Assembly (NCBI RefSeq): GCF_044227025.1
Contig: NZ_JBGAFX010000006.1
Location: 248,001 to 312,000, forward strand
Length of the DNA stretch: 64,000 bases
Source: Dokdonella_A sp044227025
GTDB lineage: Bacteria; Pseudomonadota; Gammaproteobacteria; Xanthomonadales; Rhodanobacteraceae
Direction: 5' to 3'
This document shows positions 7,798 through 15,849 of the stretch, piece by piece (the stretch's first letter is position 1; the number at the start of each line of letters is the position of its first letter). Made by a program: the position numbers and the translations under genes. The notes under the pieces are model-generated. The model had not been told where the DNA came from and did no database searches. It worked only from the letters and a program-made list of their open reading frames with translations.

Positions 7798-8564
7798 ATG
7801 CAGTACGCAAGCCATCGTCGATGATTGCCGATTCCATCGCGCAGGTCGGTGCCTGCGGTCTGTTCCTGCTGCAGGTTCTCGCTGCGGTCCCGAAGAGCCT
7901 GCGCCACTTTCGCGAGACGGTGCGCCAGGTCTGGTTCACCGGCGCAATGAGCCTCGTCATCATCATGACCTGCGGCCTGTTCGTCGGCATGGTGCTCGGG
8001 CTGCAGCTGTACTACGTGCTGTCGATCTTTGGCGGCACCGCGGCGCTCGGCACGGTGGTGTCGCTCTCGCTCTACCGCGAACTCGGCCCGGTCGTGACCG
8101 CGCTGTTGTTCGCCGGGCGCGCCGGCACCTCGATCACCGCCGAGATCGGGCTGATGCGCGCGACCGACCAGATCGCGGCGATGGAGATGATGGCGGTCGA
8201 CCCGCTGGCCTATGTCGCCGCTCCGCGCTTCCTCGCCGGCATCGTCGCGATGCCGCTACTCGCCTGCGTGTTCAACGCCATGGGCATCTTCGGCGCGCAC
8301 CTGGTCGGTGTCAGCTGGCTCGGCCTCGACAACGGAACGTTCTGGTCGAACATGACTTCCAGCGTCGACGTCTGGAAGGACGTGGTCAATGGCGTCTGGA
8401 AGAGCGTCGCGTTCGGTGCCGTGGTGTCGCTGATCGCGGTGTTCCAGGGCTACACCACGCCGCCGACCAGCGAAGGCGTCGCCTACGCGACCACGCGCAC
8501 GGTGGTGTTTTCCTCGATCGTCGTGCTCGCACTCGATTTCGTGATGACCGCATTCCTGATGTAG
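7794..8564 (+). CDS. mlaE: Phospholipid ABC transporter permease MlaE
   Basis: 256 aa MlaE/YrbE permease with about five to six membrane segments. Family signatures include FTGAMSLVIIMTCGLFVGMVLGLQ, RELGPVVTALLFAGRAGTSITAEIGLMRATDQI and VYGAVVSLIAVFQGYTT-like C-terminal residues. The start overlaps mlaF (ATGA). A 91-bp gap containing a REP-like palindrome separates it from mlaD. Confidence 0.95.
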   Translation: MNAVRKPSSMIADSIAQVGACGLFLLQVLAAVPKSLRHFRETVRQVWFTGAMSLVIIMTCGLFVGMVLGLQLYYVLSIFGGTAALGTVVSLSLYRELGPVVTALLFAGRAGTSITAEIGLMRATDQIAAMEMMAVDPLAYVAAPRFLAGIVAMPLLACVFNAMGIFGAHLVGVSWLGLDNGTFWSNMTSSVDVWKDVVNGVWKSVAFGAVVSLIAVFQGYTTPPTSEGVAYATTRTVVFSSIVVLALDFVMTAFLM

Positions 8565-8610
8565 GGGCGGGTTCAGCGAGATGCTTCGGCTTTCGCACTG
8601 GTTGCAAAGG

Positions 8611-8636
8611 ATCGCGGCTGAAGCCGCTCCTACAGG
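8611..8636. repeat. REP-like palindrome between mlaE and mlaD
   Basis: ATCGCGGCTGAAGCCGCTCC followed by TACAGG: GCGGCT-GA-AGCCGC is a perfect short dyad followed by CTCCTACAGG. It resembles the REP elements common in Xanthomonadaceae and Pseudomonas. It sits inside the mla operon and could affect downstream expression or mRNA stability. Confidence 0.65.
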
Positions 8637-8655
8637 TACCAACAGGACGCTACAG

Positions 8656-9183
8656 ATGACCCAGCAACGACGTTCCTACCAGATCGGCACCGGCCTGTTC
8701 ATCCTGCTCGGGTTCGCCGCGCTGGCCTATCTCGCAACGCAGACCACGTCGGTGGCGAATTTCCACCAGGGCGACAGCTATCTGCTGAAGGCGCGCTTCA
8801 CCAACATCGGCCAGCTCAAGCTGCGCGCGCCGGTGAAGATGGCGGGTGTGCGCATCGGCTCGGTCGAATCGATCGCGCTCGATCCGGCCAAGCTCGACGC
8901 GATCGTGAGCATCTCGATCGACAAGCACTATGCCGAGATTCCGGATGATTCCTCCGCCGCGATATTCACCAGCGGTTTACTCGGTGACCAGTACGTTGGC
9001 CTGCAGCCCGGCGGTTCGCCGGACATGTTCAAGGACGGTGGCGAGTTCGTGCTGACCCAGTCTTCGATGCAACTGGAAGACCTGATCGGGAAATTCCTCG
9101 TCAACGGGTCCCCGTCCAAGCCCGCGAACGGATCGGCGGCGCCGGAAGAAAAGCCGGCGCCCGCGACCGAACCCGCGCACTGA
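8656..9183 (+). CDS. mlaD: Outer-membrane lipid asymmetry protein MlaD (MCE domain)
   Basis: 175 aa. One N-terminal membrane anchor (IGTGLFILLGFAALAYLAT) is followed by an MCE domain with YLLKARFTNIGQLKLRAPVKMAGVRIGSV and GLLGDQYVGLQPGG. The hexameric MCE ring binds phospholipid for transfer to or from MlaC. Start MTQQRRSYQIG was chosen because the longer in-frame reading crosses the REP element. The tail is Pro/Ala/Glu-rich and probably disordered. Confidence 0.95.
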   Translation: MTQQRRSYQIGTGLFILLGFAALAYLATQTTSVANFHQGDSYLLKARFTNIGQLKLRAPVKMAGVRIGSVESIALDPAKLDAIVSISIDKHYAEIPDDSSAAIFTSGLLGDQYVGLQPGGSPDMFKDGGEFVLTQSSMQLEDLIGKFLVNGSPSKPANGSAAPEEKPAPATEPAH

Positions 9184-9229
9184 TTAAGCCCTTTCGATGA
9201 ATCGTGCATTGAAATTCCAGGAGTTGCCC

Positions 9230-9874
9230 ATGCTCGTGCGTATCCTCGGCCTCGCCTTCGCCTGCATTCTCGGTGTGGCTTCCATTCGCCCGGCGCATGC
9301 CGATGGCGCGACGCCCGACACGGTGGTGCAGGGCATCGCCGACGACCTCGGCAAGGCGATCGAAGGCCATCAGGACGAACTGAAAAGCGACCACGAGAAG
9401 CTGATCAAGGTCATCGACGGCATCCTGCTGCCGCGCTTCGACATCGACTACGCGTCGATCCTCGTGCTCGGCAAGTTCGCGCGCAGTTCGACCCCGGAAC
9501 AACGCGCGCGCTTCGCCAAGGCGTTCTACAACTCGATCGCGCATCGCTACGCCGAGGGCCTGCTGAACTACACCAAGGGTCGCGTGCGCGTGCTGCCGAG
9601 CAAGGGCGAGCTCAGCGACAAGCGCTCCATCGTGCGCACCGAGGTCGTGCTCGACGACGGCAAGACGCTGGCGGTGGACTACGCGTTCCGCAAGACCAAG
9701 GAAGGCGACTGGAAAGCCTACGACGTGATCATCGAGGGCATTTCGTACATCACGAACTACCGCAACCAGGTCGGCGCCGAGATCGAGAAATCCAGCCTCG
9801 ACGCATTGACCACTCGCCTGGAAACCCAGGGCGAGAAGGTTTTGCAGTCGATGGAGAAGGACCAGAAGGGCTGA
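9230..9874 (+). CDS. mlaC: Periplasmic phospholipid-binding protein MlaC
   Basis: 214 aa. Signal peptide ends RPAHA. The mature protein carries MlaC features: LLPRFDIDYASILVLGKFARSSTPEQRARF, then YNSIAHRYAEGLLNY and VDYAFRKTKEGDWKAYDVIIEGISYITNYRNQ. It shuttles phospholipid across the periplasm between MlaA and MlaFEDB. The start at MLVRIL has an AGGAG box 7 nt upstream; an earlier in-frame ATG (9197) would give an atypical signal peptide. Stop overlaps mlaB by 1 nt. Confidence 0.95.
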   Translation: MLVRILGLAFACILGVASIRPAHADGATPDTVVQGIADDLGKAIEGHQDELKSDHEKLIKVIDGILLPRFDIDYASILVLGKFARSSTPEQRARFAKAFYNSIAHRYAEGLLNYTKGRVRVLPSKGELSDKRSIVRTEVVLDDGKTLAVDYAFRKTKEGDWKAYDVIIEGISYITNYRNQVGAEIEKSSLDALTTRLETQGEKVLQSMEKDQKG

Positions 9875-10176
9875 TGGGCGCCTTGCGCATCGAACGCATC
9901 GACGCGACCCGTGCGCGTGTCAGCGGCTGCCTCGGGTTCCATGAGGCCGCCGCGGCGGCCGACCGCTGGCGCGAACTGGCAACGGACGGTTCCGCCGAGA
10001 TCGTCGCCGATGTCGGAGCGTTGGAGAGCGTCGACAGTGCGACTCTCGCCGTGCTGCTGGAGTGGGCGGCGCGCATGCAGGCGAGCGGACGACGCCTGCG
10101 CCTCGTCGCGGCGCCAGCCGAGCTGTCTGCACTTGCGCGCCTGTGCGCTGCCGAGGGCCTGCTCGGCCTGTCGTAG
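9874..10176 (+). CDS. mlaB: STAS-domain protein MlaB
   Basis: 100 aa STAS domain with DVGALESVDSATLAVLLEW, the region that in MlaB contacts MlaF, and the RLVAAPAELSALARLCAAEGLLGL C-terminus. It stabilises and activates the MlaFED transporter from the cytoplasmic side. The ATG overlaps the mlaC stop (TGATG). Last gene of the plus-strand mla operon, convergent with mlaA. Confidence 0.92.
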   Translation: MGALRIERIDATRARVSGCLGFHEAAAAADRWRELATDGSAEIVADVGALESVDSATLAVLLEWAARMQASGRRLRLVAAPAELSALARLCAAEGLLGLS

Positions 10177-10215
10177 CGGAGCGTCCGCCTGCTCCCGCCC
10201 CGGCAAACTCCGTTT

Positions 10216-10258
10216 GCGTCGAGCGAGCACGGCGGCCGCAGGCGGCGGAGTCGAAACG
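10216..10258. repeat. Dispersed repeat, copy B, in the mlaB/mlaA convergent gap
   Basis: GCGTCGAGCGAGCACGGCGG followed by CCGCAGGCGGCGGAGTCGAAACG is closely similar to 5140-5178 (GCGTCGAGCACAGCGGCCGC...GGAGTCGAAACG). It lies between convergent genes, where a palindromic GC-rich element could act as a transcription stop. Confidence 0.65.
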
Positions 10259-10311
10259 TCGACGGACTTCGCGATCTCGGCGAACGGAAAAGCCGGGTTG
10301 CGCGGAGTGGC

Positions 10312-11121
10312 CTACTTGTCGCCGTCCTTCTTCTCGAAGGCACGCTGCTCGTCGAGCAGTTGGTCGACGTCGACGTCGCCGGTGCCCTGCAACTGCTCGA
10401 TCACCTCGGCCGGCGGCTGGCCGTCGTAGATGTCGTACAGGCGGCGTTGGCGGTAGGCGTCGCGGTAGAACACGTACGGATCGTAGACGCCATCGAGCAG
10501 GCCTTCGGCGTCGAGTCCGCGCGCACGCAGGGTCACCAGGTACACCATGCTCGGGACCTGCTCGGCATTCAGGGCGAGGTCGCGGTGGTCCGCATACCAG
10601 CCGAGCGGGTCGAGGTAGTGGTCCGCGGGCAGGCGCCAGAAGTCGCGTGCCGAGGTCGAACCGACCAGCGGCAGCACCAGATACGGGCCTTCCGGCAGCC
10701 CCCACTTGGCCAGGGTCACGCCGAAGTCGGTTTCCTGCAGCGGCATGTGCAACTTGCTGGCGGGATCGAACAGGCCGGCGAAACCGAGCGTCGTGTTGAT
10801 CGCGAAACGGCCGGTATTGCGCAGCGCCAGGCGCGGCTCCACCTGCAGGATGTCGTTGACGATCGTGATCGGCATGCGGATGTTCGCGAAGAAGTTCGCG
10901 ACGATGCGGCGCATGTCCGCGGTGGTGATCTTGCGGTATGCGACCGCGGTCGGCCGGATCACCGCCTTGTCGGCGGCGTCGTTGAACGCGTACATCTTGC
11001 GGTTGAAATGCTCCCACGGATCGTCGGTGCGAGGCTTGGCGATGGTGCAGCCCGCGGCGAGTACGACGCACGCACTCAGCAGGACCGCGCGCACGGAGGC
11101 AGGGGTCGGGATCAGGGACAT
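10312..11121 (-). CDS. mlaA: Outer-membrane lipoprotein MlaA (VacJ)
   Basis: 269 aa. Lipoprotein signal with lipobox LAAGC (Cys25), then the VacJ core: DDPWEHFNRKMYAFND, YRKITTADMRRIVANFFANIRMP, FGVTLAKWGLPEGPYLVLPLVGSTSARDF, and DPLGWYADHRD. It removes mislocalised phospholipids from the outer leaflet of the outer membrane and passes them to MlaC. It is on the opposite strand from mlaFEDCB but adjacent, so all six Mla proteins are encoded here. The charged C-terminus (FEKKDGDK) is probably unstructured. Confidence 0.95.
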   Translation of the reverse strand: MSLIPTPASVRAVLLSACVVLAAGCTIAKPRTDDPWEHFNRKMYAFNDAADKAVIRPTAVAYRKITTADMRRIVANFFANIRMPITIVNDILQVEPRLALRNTGRFAINTTLGFAGLFDPASKLHMPLQETDFGVTLAKWGLPEGPYLVLPLVGSTSARDFWRLPADHYLDPLGWYADHRDLALNAEQVPSMVYLVTLRARGLDAEGLLDGVYDPYVFYRDAYRQRRLYDIYDGQPPAEVIEQLQGTGDVDVDQLLDEQRAFEKKDGDK

Positions 11122-11254
11122 CAGTGGTCTCGATGGCGCGGGCGCACGGGTCCGCAGCACGTGGGTATTCCTTTCCACATCCGCAAGGCTACGCGAATTC
11201 GGGCCCGTCATGCACCCCGTCGCGGGCGAAGATTGGCGGGCTGTTCAGCACCGA

Positions 11255-11284
11255 TTGCACCGCAGCATTTTGTGGCGCTACAAT
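11255..11284 (+). promoter_or_regulatory. Sigma-70 type promoter for rpoZ-spoT
   Basis: TTGCAC, 18-nt spacer, TACAAT. Both hexamers match five and five of six consensus positions. The expected transcript start is about 11291, giving a roughly 45-nt leader before the rpoZ ATG. Confidence 0.7.
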
Positions 11285-11334
11285 GACCGATCGTAAAGCC
11301 ATGAATTGGCTTCAATTTTACCGGAGTGTTCGCA

Positions 11335-11628
11335 ATGGCACGGATCACCGTGGAAGATTGCCTTGAGGTGGTCGACAACCGCTTCGAGCTCGTACTGATG
11401 GCGACGAAGCGCGCGCGCCAGCTCGCCAAGGGCGCTTCGGCCGCGGTCGAGGGCCACAACGACAAGCCGACCGTGCTGGCGTTGCGCGAAATCGCCGATC
11501 GGAAGGTCGACCAGACCATGATCGACGAGATCGATCGCCAGGAGCGCGAGCGCAAGGAGCGCGAGGCGCTCGAATGGGCCGCTGCCGAAGTCGATGACGA
11601 CCTCAGCAAGGGCGGCGACGATATTTGA
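11335..11628 (+). CDS. rpoZ: DNA-directed RNA polymerase omega subunit
   Basis: 97 aa. MARITVEDCLEVVDNRFELV, then ATKRARQLAKGA and KPTVLALREIADRKV are the conserved omega segments. It helps fold beta' and, with it, forms a ppGpp-binding site on RNA polymerase. The start at MARI (GGAG upstream) is conserved; an upstream in-frame ATG adds three residues. It is followed by spoT, the usual pairing, after a 60-nt gap. Confidence 0.95.
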   Translation: MARITVEDCLEVVDNRFELVLMATKRARQLAKGASAAVEGHNDKPTVLALREIADRKVDQTMIDEIDRQERERKEREALEWAAAEVDDDLSKGGDDI

Positions 11629-11688
11629 TGCAGCCGGGCTGCCCGCGGCATCAACCCGACGGAGCGGCCTGACGGCCGCGCCGGCGCC

Positions 11689-13857
11689 ATGGTCACGACC
11701 ACGTCCATGCGCGCGCAGGCGCCCGGAGCGGATGGTCCGCCCGCCGACATGCGGGTGCTCGAACAGCAATTGTCGTCCTACCTGCCGCCCGAGCAGGTAG
11801 CGCGTGTCCGCCGCGCCTACGAGATGGGCGCGCTCGCCCATGCCGGCCAGACGCGCAAGAGCGGCGAACCCTACATCACCCATCCGGTCGCGGTCGCCGG
11901 CATCCTCGCCGAACTCGGCATGGATGCCGAGACGATCATCGCCGCGATCCTGCACGACACGCTGGAAGACACGGCGCTGACCTCCGCGCAGATCACCGCC
12001 GAGTTCGGCCAGCCGGTGATGGCCCTCGTCGACGGCGTGACCAAGCTCGACAAGGTGCGCTTCCGCAGCCGCCAGGAAGCCGCCGCCGAGAGCTTTCGCA
12101 AGATGCTGCTGGCGATGGCGCGCGACCTGCGCGTGATCCTGATAAAGCTCGCCGACCGCCTGCACAACATGCGCACGCTCGGCGCGATGGAAGTCGATTC
12201 ACGCCGGCGCATCGCGCGCGAGACGCTGGAGATCTACGCGCCGATCGCGCAGCGCCTCGGCATGAACCGCTTCAAGTCCGAGTTGCAGGATCTCGGTTTC
12301 CGCAGCCTGTATCCGGACCGCCACCGGGTCATCGCCGAACGCATCCGTGCCGTGCTCGGCAATCGGCGCGAGGCGATGGCGCGCATCGAGGACACGGTCA
12401 GCACCCGCCTCGCGGCGGAACACCTCGCGCACCGGATCGTCAGTCGCATCAAGTCGCCGTACAGCATCTATTCGAAGATGCGCAGCGAGCACAAGTCGTT
12501 CGCGCAGGTGATGGACGTGTACGGTTTCCGCGTCGTCGTCGACAGCGTGCCGCACTGCTACCACGCGCTCGGCGCGGTGCACGCGCTGTACAAGCCGCTG
12601 GACGGACGCTTCCGCGATTTCATCGCGATCCCCAAGGCGAACGGCTACCAGTCGTTGCACACGGTCCTGTTCGGACCGTTCGGCGCGCCGATCGAGATCC
12701 AGATCCGCACCGAGGAAATGGACGCGATCGCCGAGCGCGGCGTCGCCGCCCACTGGGCCTACAAGACCGACGCGACTCCGGCGAACAGCGCGCAATCGAG
12801 GGCGCGCGAGTGGTTGTCGAACCTGGTCGACCGCCAGACCGACATGTCCTCGTCGCTGGAATTCATCGAGAACGTCAAGGTCGACCTGTTCCCGGATGAG
12901 GTCTACCTGTTCAGCCCGAAGGGACAGATCCTCGCCCTGCCGCGCAATGCGACCGCGCTCGACTTCGCTTATTTCGTGCACACGGACGTTGGCGACCACG
13001 CGGTTGCCGCGCGCGTCGACAAGCGCCTGGCGCCATTGCGCACGCCGCTGGCGAGCGGACAGACAGTCGAGATCGTGACGGCGCCATCGGCGGCGCCGAG
13101 CCCGCAGTGGCTGGAGTGGGTCGTCTCGGGGCGCGCACGCACCGCGATCCGCCACCACCTCAAACGCCTGCAGCACGAGGACGCGGTCGAGTTCGGCCAC
13201 CGCATGCTCGACCGCGCGTTCAGCGCGCTGGATGCCTCGCTGGAGGCGATCCCGCACGCGGCGCTCGAGAAGTATCTCGGCGAGCAGAAGTACAAGCGGC
13301 TGGAGGAACTGCTCAGCGATATCGCGCTCGGCAACCGGGCCGCGGAGACCACTGCGCAGGCGCTGCTCGCCGCGCAGGGCGAACATCCGCACGTCGCGCG
13401 GCGCGGCAGCACCGAGAAGATCCTCATCAACGGCAGCGAGCGCGGCGTGCTCAGCTTCGGCAACTGCTGCCATCCGCTGCCCGGCGACGAGATCATGGGC
13501 TATCTGTCGGCCGGCAAGGGCATTGTCGTGCATCGCATCGAGTGCCCGAACGTGCCCGAGCTGCGCAAGACGCCGGAGCGTTGCATCGGGATCGCGTGGG
13601 ACGCGCGCGTGCAGGGCGACTACAAGGTCGAGTTGCGCATCGAGGTGTCCAATCGCCCGGGCGTGCTCGCCCAGGTCGCCGCCGGCATCGCGGAGGCGGG
13701 CTCGAACATCGAGAACGTCGAGTACAAGGAACGCGACCTCACCACCGCGACGATGCTGTTCACGATCGAGGTGAAGAACCGCAAGCACCTCGCCGACGTG
13801 ATGCGGCGCGTGCGTCGCCTGCAGGTCGTCACCGCGGTCCGGCGTCATCCGGTCTGA
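11689..13857 (+). CDS. spoT: Bifunctional (p)ppGpp synthetase/hydrolase (SpoT type)
   Basis: 722 aa with four parts: HD hydrolase (about 45-200, with ILHDTLEDT and the later DRLHNMRTL), synthetase (about 230-370, with RIKSPYSIYSKM, RFRDFIAIPKANGYQSLHT and EIQIRTEEMD), TGS (about 398-460) and C-terminal ACT (about 650-720). The intact HD site indicates hydrolase activity, unlike RelA. The RXKD-position motif reads RFRD, keeping the positive charge. The start at 11689 lacks a clear Shine-Dalgarno site; Met codons at 11707 or 11749 are possible. Co-transcribed with rpoZ. Confidence 0.94.
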   Translation: MVTTTSMRAQAPGADGPPADMRVLEQQLSSYLPPEQVARVRRAYEMGALAHAGQTRKSGEPYITHPVAVAGILAELGMDAETIIAAILHDTLEDTALTSAQITAEFGQPVMALVDGVTKLDKVRFRSRQEAAAESFRKMLLAMARDLRVILIKLADRLHNMRTLGAMEVDSRRRIARETLEIYAPIAQRLGMNRFKSELQDLGFRSLYPDRHRVIAERIRAVLGNRREAMARIEDTVSTRLAAEHLAHRIVSRIKSPYSIYSKMRSEHKSFAQVMDVYGFRVVVDSVPHCYHALGAVHALYKPLDGRFRDFIAIPKANGYQSLHTVLFGPFGAPIEIQIRTEEMDAIAERGVAAHWAYKTDATPANSAQSRAREWLSNLVDRQTDMSSSLEFIENVKVDLFPDEVYLFSPKGQILALPRNATALDFAYFVHTDVGDHAVAARVDKRLAPLRTPLASGQTVEIVTAPSAAPSPQWLEWVVSGRARTAIRHHLKRLQHEDAVEFGHRMLDRAFSALDASLEAIPHAALEKYLGEQKYKRLEELLSDIALGNRAAETTAQALLAAQGEHPHVARRGSTEKILINGSERGVLSFGNCCHPLPGDEIMGYLSAGKGIVVHRIECPNVPELRKTPERCIGIAWDARVQGDYKVELRIEVSNRPGVLAQVAAGIAEAGSNIENVEYKERDLTTATMLFTIEVKNRKHLADVMRRVRRLQVVTAVRRHPV

Positions 13858-13923
13858 TCGCCCGCACGCGGCGGGCCCGCGACGTTTGCGCTTATGATCG
13901 CTGCTCACCAAAGGGAGCATGCG

Positions 13924-15243
13924 ATGCGCCGCGCGATCCTTCTGCTTTCCTGCATGTCGATGGTCGCGCCGGGCGTCGCTTCGGCGAACGGCGCATCCGA
14001 CCCTGTCGTCGCCCGCGTCGAAGCCGTGCTCGCGAGGACGCCGGTCATCGACGGCCACAACGACCTGCCGGAGGTGCTCCGGGGCCGTTTCGGCGGCGAC
14101 CTGTCGAAGATCGATCTGGCGACGGACACATCACATATCGTGCCGCCTGCCGGCGAGCCGGCGCTGATGACCGATATCCCGCGCCTGCGCGCCGGGCACG
14201 TCGGCGCGCAGTTCTGGTCGGTGTGGATCCCGGTGACGATCACCGGGCCGGCGGCGGTGCAGACGACGCTCGAACAGATCGACCTGGTCAAGGCGGTCGC
14301 GGCGCATTGGCCGCGCGATTTCGCGATGGCGTATTCGGTCGCCGACATCCGACGCGCGCAGCGCGAAGGCCGCATCGCGTCGCTGATCGGCGTCGAGGGC
14401 GGCCACCAGATCAACGATTCGCTCGCGGTACTGCGCCAGTACTACGACCTCGGCGCGCGCTACATGACATTGACCCATTCCTCGAACACCGCATGGGCGG
14501 ATTCGGCCACCGACGCGCCCGTGCATCACGGCTTGACGCCGTTCGGCAAGGCGGTCGTACGCGAGATGAATCGCATCGGCATGCTGGTCGACCTCAGCCA
14601 CGTGTCCGAAACGGCGATGCGTGCCGCCCTTGAAGTGGCGCGCGCACCGGTGATCTTTTCGCATTCGTCCGCGCGCGCGCTGGTCGACCATCCGCGCGAC
14701 GTATCCGATGACGTGTTGCGACTGGTCGCCGCCAACGGTGGCGTCGTCATGGTCAACTTCGCGCCGGGCTACGTATCCGAGGCGCGCCGCCGCTGGGACG
14801 CGGACCTCGCGGCGGAGAAAGCGCGCCTCGACAGCCCGCCATTCGGGGGCCTGTACATCGGCGACCCCGAGCGCGCGCAGGCGGCGCTCGCGCAATGGAA
14901 GGCCGCGCATCCGGCGCCGGTTGTCGGCGTCGCCGACGTCGCCGACCACGTGCAGCACATCCGCGATGTCGCCGGCGTCGACCATGTCGGCATCGGTTCG
15001 GATTTCGACGGCATTCCCGAGGCGCCGACCGGCCTCGACGGCGTCGACAAGTACCCGGCGCTGTTCGCCGAACTCGCGCGCCGCGGCTGGAGCGATGCGG
15101 ACCTCGCCCGGCTCGCGGGGGCGAACCTGCTGCGCGCGATGGAGGGTGCGGAGGCGGTTGCGGCACGCCTGCGTGCAACCGAGGGACCGCTGCAGGCAAC
15201 GCTCGAAGCGCTCGACGGTCCGCCGAAATCGGCTGCGCACTGA
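13924..15243 (+). CDS. Secreted membrane dipeptidase (peptidase M19, renal dipeptidase type)
   Basis: 439 aa. Signal peptide (LLLSCMSMVAPGVASA), then the M19 fold: VIDGHNDLPEVL (first zinc ligands), SLIGVEGGHQI (bridging Glu), LTHSSNTAWADS, DLSHVSETAM (His), VIFSHSSARAL (His) and GIGSDFDGIPEAP (Asp). It cleaves dipeptides with zinc in the periplasm or outside. AGGGAG lies 7 nt before the ATG. Position is unusual: it separates spoT from ridA-recG, which are usually adjacent in related genomes. Confidence 0.92.
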   Translation: MRRAILLLSCMSMVAPGVASANGASDPVVARVEAVLARTPVIDGHNDLPEVLRGRFGGDLSKIDLATDTSHIVPPAGEPALMTDIPRLRAGHVGAQFWSVWIPVTITGPAAVQTTLEQIDLVKAVAAHWPRDFAMAYSVADIRRAQREGRIASLIGVEGGHQINDSLAVLRQYYDLGARYMTLTHSSNTAWADSATDAPVHHGLTPFGKAVVREMNRIGMLVDLSHVSETAMRAALEVARAPVIFSHSSARALVDHPRDVSDDVLRLVAANGGVVMVNFAPGYVSEARRRWDADLAAEKARLDSPPFGGLYIGDPERAQAALAQWKAAHPAPVVGVADVADHVQHIRDVAGVDHVGIGSDFDGIPEAPTGLDGVDKYPALFAELARRGWSDADLARLAGANLLRAMEGAEAVAARLRATEGPLQATLEALDGPPKSAAH

Positions 15244-15393
15244 GACGCGTCGACATGTGGATCAGCTTCGTGCTGACCCGTGGCCTTGCACGTGGCGCGC
15301 TCGCCGGCGACACGGGCGAAGTACCGTCCCCTGCCAGCGAGGCGATGCGCTCTTCCTTGCTATGCTTGTTCCAATTCCATCAGCCGGTGCCCC

Positions 15394-15780
15394 ATGTCCC
15401 GCACGATCATCCACACCGACAACGCGCCGAAGGCGATCGGGCCGTATTCGCAGGCCGTGAGGGTCGGCAACACCGTGTACCTGTCCGGGCAGATTCCGCT
15501 CGATCCGGCCACCGGCGAACTGGTCGGCGGCGACATCACGGCGCAGACGCGACGCGTGTTCGCGAACCTCGCCGCGGTCTGCGCGGCCGCCGGTGGTTCG
15601 CTCGCGGATCTGGCGCGTGTCGGCATCTACCTCGTCGACCTCGGTGACTTCGCCGCGGTCAACGCGGTCATGGCCGAATCGTGCACGCAACCGTATCCGG
15701 CGCGCTCGACGATCGAGGTGTCCGCGTTGCCGCGCGGTGCGCGCGTCGAGATCGATGCGGTGATGGTGCTTGCCGGCTGA
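15394..15780 (+). CDS. ridA: RidA family enamine/imine deaminase
   Basis: 128 aa. The conserved RidA segments are APKAIGPYSQAVRVGNTVYLSGQIPLDP, then RRVFANLAAVCAAAGGSLADL and YPARSTIEVSALPRGARVEID. The Arg in PARST is the substrate-binding residue of active RidA proteins. It hydrolyses reactive enamines made by PLP enzymes such as threonine dehydratase. The short distance to recG suits the conserved spoT-ridA-recG neighbourhood. Confidence 0.95.
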   Translation: MSRTIIHTDNAPKAIGPYSQAVRVGNTVYLSGQIPLDPATGELVGGDITAQTRRVFANLAAVCAAAGGSLADLARVGIYLVDLGDFAAVNAVMAESCTQPYPARSTIEVSALPRGARVEIDAVMVLAG

Positions 15781-15810
15781 ACATGGGGCACGTTCATCGA
15801 TTTGAAGTCG

Positions 15811-15839
15811 CTGGGTCCCCGCGTTCGCGGGGATGACGG
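15811..15839. repeat. Dispersed hairpin repeat GGGTCCCCGCGTTCGCGGGG
   Basis: CCCCGCG-TT-CGCGGGG, 15817-15832, is a perfect 7-bp stem, followed by ATGACGG. This GTCCCCGCGTTCGCGGGGAT motif is widely dispersed in xanthomonad and betaproteobacterial genomes. It fills the ridA-recG gap and, if translated, would add a spurious extension to RecG. Confidence 0.75.
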
Positions 15840-15849
15840 TGATCGCCGG

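Noticed and set aside
8581..8655. 25-residue N-terminal extension of MlaD
   Set aside because: It would be translated from a REP-like palindrome and would displace the membrane anchor from the N-terminus.
12199..14058. 619-codon open frame on the strand opposite spoT
   Set aside because: It is antisense to a fully conserved spoT, has composition typical of high-GC shadow frames, and shows no domain.
15802..15849. N-terminal extension of RecG
   Set aside because: The extra codons come from a dispersed hairpin repeat (GTCCCCGCGTTCGCGGGGAT); the family N-terminus begins downstream.
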